This document shows positions 61,846-64,000 of a stretch of DNA of 64,000 bases, in pieces. The translations under genes were made by a program, and so were the position numbers. Under the pieces are notes generated by a model. It had not been told where the DNA came from, searched no databases, and worked only from the letters and a program-made list of their open reading frames with translations. The stretch comes from Taeniopygia guttata (Eukaryota; Chordata; Aves; Passeriformes; Estrildidae), in assembly GCF_048771995.1 (NCBI RefSeq), contig NC_133063.1, positions 20,213,063 to 20,277,062 of the forward strand. The letters run 5' to 3'. Within the stretch, counting starts at the first letter, position 1, and each line of letters starts with the position of its first letter.

Positions 61846-63898
61846 CAGTCAATTTTGTGTGATCTGTCACATGCTGTAAAACCAAATGGGTTGTGAAAGC
61901 ATCAATAGCAAGCAGAAGCAGTATGTGTTAGCAAAAAGATGGCCAATTGATACAGGTGAGCTTAAAAAATTCTCCCTGTTTTTTCCTACTTTATTTATTT
62001 ATTTCATATTTTTATAAAAACTCTGTAAACTAGTAGCTTTAGCCAAAGCTATAGTTTTTCTTTCTGCTTTTTCAGAGCATGTTTTTACATGTATTGCAAT
62101 TGAAATATATTGTTTTATTTTTGTTACAACTCTGGCAGATGGATATATAAGAAAATAAGAGGTTTTACATTCATGCCTGAAACCTTGTAGATATTGTGGG
62201 AGGGGGTGTGGTTGGTGACCTCCCTGCTTTACCATGGGAGGCCACAGATGTGTAGTTTTCCCGCCTCCCAAGTTGTCAGTTATCTGTTATCCCTTCCCCC
62301 TGTTTATGTCAATCATTTGGTACTCCTTCCCCAGTTCCAGAAAGTTCCAAGTTCTTTGTACCCCCATTAGTTCTCCCCCCAAAACCACTCCTTCCCTCTA
62401 TCCCAGTTGGCCGTTGCCATGTCACTCTCTGTTGACTCCGCCCTCATGCCCTCACTTGTACCCTGACCCTCCTTCCCTGTTACTGTTATAAACCCTGCCC
62501 CGCCCCTGGTTCGGGGCTCTCAGAGCTGGCTATCCCTCTGAGTGGCTGTGTCCCTTCGCTACCCACCTCACCTTTCCTCTCTGAAGCCCTCAGAAATAAA
62601 GCCTACTGAGAGTCACCCGCCTGGTGGAAGTTCTCTCTCTCTCTACGACCATCGACACGCTCCTGAGGTCCCCGACCCTGCAGCTATCTGGAGCGGTCTG
62701 GGGAAACCCCCGGGGACGCGTTAGATACAGTACTAGATTTGTGATTATTCATCACCTCCTGTTCAGGTTTTGATGTAACAGAGCTCTTGCTAAGACCTAG
62801 TGTGTGCTAGGAGCAGTGCCATTAGGTCACAGCAGGAGCAACATCTATGCAGGACTCAGTGAGCAGAACAAGATAATTCTGCAGCCACTGCCACCTGTTA
62901 GCATGGTATCTGCTGCACCTCTCACTACTTGGAAGTTTTATCTTTGCAGAACACTCGTCTGGCAGTTTCTTTAGAATACACTAACACAAGGAAATTCTAT
63001 AGACCAGACTTTCAAGCTGTAAGTCACATACATCAGTTTATCACAAAAGCTTTTGGTGCAGACAGACTGTTGAGGCTTTCATGTTTCCTGGTGTGGTGCA
63101 AGGAACCACTGCACCAGGAGTGAGGGAGCAGGCAGGAGCACTCTCACTCACCATTGGCTAGGGAACTGTTCTGCTTGTAGGCATGTGAGTTAGGAATTAG
63201 ACCATTTGTGAACTTGTGAATTAATGTGTTACATTACCCTGTAAAAAGTGGATTGAGCTTTTGCGGGTTGTGTTAATTTTTTTTCTGATCAGCTTATTAA
63301 AAATATTTGGAGAGTCTGTTGTTCTGGAAAGCTGAGAGAAAAGCTTTGTTTGTTTCTGCTAAAGGGTATTTTTATGTGATGGTATTGTAACTTGGTTGTT
63401 AATCATCTCTTTGGGGGGGGATTGAAGCTTTAACAAGACCTTGCCATAGTGAAGGTGCTGCATTAAGCACCCAGTACACTTTTTATCACAAAATGAATGT
63501 AATTCAAATTGTTTACTGTTTGCATCTGAAGTATATGCTGCACATGATTGTTCTGAAATGTAAAGTGTGTTGCATTGGGTTTGTTCCAAAAAAAAAAAAA
63601 TATTGGCTATATTGAGAAGTGCTAAATAGCATTGTAATTTGCTTATGAAAATTGAATGTGTGATATTTAAAAGCTGCTGAAATGTTAGACTTTGTGTAAT
63701 TATTCTAACAGTTTGTACATATTTAACTTTTTTAATGGACACTGTAAGAATTTGTTTTTGTACATAGACATATATATGTTCCTAAAAAGACTGCAAATGT
63801 TTCTCTTAAATTTTAGTGCACTTGAACTTTTCCTGTTTGGCTTTCACTTTATGCAGAAGGTTTTGCCCCCATCATAGCCAATCATAAGGAAGCCAGAG
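61846..63898 (+). other. MBLAC2 3' untranslated region (inferred), interrupted by an LTR
   Basis: Sequence after the stop is AT-rich and continues in the same style on both sides of the LTR at 62194-62721. No AATAAA was seen between the stop and the LTR, while the right-hand part (63150-63880) has the T-rich look of a vertebrate 3' untranslated region. How far the transcript extends cannot be read from sequence. Confidence 0.55.
62194..62721 (+). mobile_element. Solo LTR, endogenous retrovirus, in the MBLAC2 3' region
   Basis: A GC-rich block starting TTGTGGGAGGGGGTGTGG and ending near GGGGACGCGT, flanked by a perfect 6-bp duplication TAGATA (62188-62193 and 62722-62727). A TATA-type TTATAAACCC near 62486 followed by AGAAATAAAGCC near 62592 shows U3-R-U5 order in plus orientation, the same strand as MBLAC2. 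The exact last bases are uncertain because a TG...CA frame (62195-62729) does not give a duplication. The clean signals and intact duplication suggest a fairly young insertion. Confidence 0.8.
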
Positions 63899-64000
63899 TG
63901 TAACACCTCCTGAGCGGCCACTGGGTATCAAGGCGCCGGCCAGCAGTCCTCTGGAGTGGCCGGTGGGTGTCACGAGAGTGGCCGCCCCCGGGTCTCTAAT
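63899..64000 (+). mobile_element. Possible LTR or other GC-rich repeat, cut by the window edge
   Basis: At TGTAACACCTCC the composition changes abruptly from about one third to two thirds G+C, with internal similarity (GAGCGGCCACTGGGT and GAGTGGCCGGTGGGT). This resembles the beginning of an LTR, but only 102 bp are visible. Confidence 0.4.

Noticed and set aside
1-64000. CRISPR arrays, bacterial operons, ribosomal or transfer RNA genes
   Set aside because: The window is plainly vertebrate; no spaced direct repeats, rRNA segments or tRNA cloverleaf were recognised.

Overview
This is vertebrate nuclear DNA, AT-rich, with spliced genes, CR1 LINE remnants, several solo endogenous-retrovirus LTRs and sharp CpG-island promoters. 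Gene content and order (ADGRV1 - LYSMD3 - POLR3G - MBLAC2) match the block seen on human 5q14.3. CR1 tails, short introns and LTR types of songbird character point to a bird, probably a passerine. Known avian synteny would place the block on the Z chromosome; that is an inference.

Layout. (1) 1-21.4 kb, minus strand: the 5' end of ADGRV1 (VLGR1/GPR98), nine coding exons that splice in frame into the first 613 codons: a tiny first coding exon, the signal peptide, and the first Calx-beta repeats. The rest of the gene lies left of the window. (2) 21.6-35 kb: the intergenic space between the divergent ADGRV1 and LYSMD3 genes, with no gene seen, ending in a cluster of LTR-like insertions against the LYSMD3 CpG island. 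(3) 35.6-38.4 kb, plus strand: LYSMD3, two coding exons, intact (289 aa). (4) 44.9-56.9 kb, minus strand: POLR3G, the RNA polymerase III subunit RPC7-alpha. Five exons are recognisable in the right order, but three of them carry frame-disrupting indels and two expected exons could not be found. The first coding exon is clean. I read this as a unitary pseudogene at its ancestral locus. A CR1 copy and two solo LTRs lie in or next to it. (5) 59.5-61.8 kb, plus strand: MBLAC2, two coding exons, intact (277 aa), with all metal-binding residues. Its CpG island would also have served POLR3G as a head-to-head promoter. A solo LTR with its own poly(A) signal sits 348 bp after the MBLAC2 stop, and another LTR-like sequence begins at the right edge.

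The genes are not a functional pathway: an adhesion GPCR of stereocilia and neurons, a LysM membrane protein, a Pol III subunit and an acyl-CoA hydrolase. They are joined by ancient linkage and by divergent promoters. The main finding is the decay of POLR3G between two intact neighbours, with its promoter region probably kept alive by MBLAC2. All splice calls come from reading GT/AG sites, frame continuity and remembered human proteins; no search or alignment was run.
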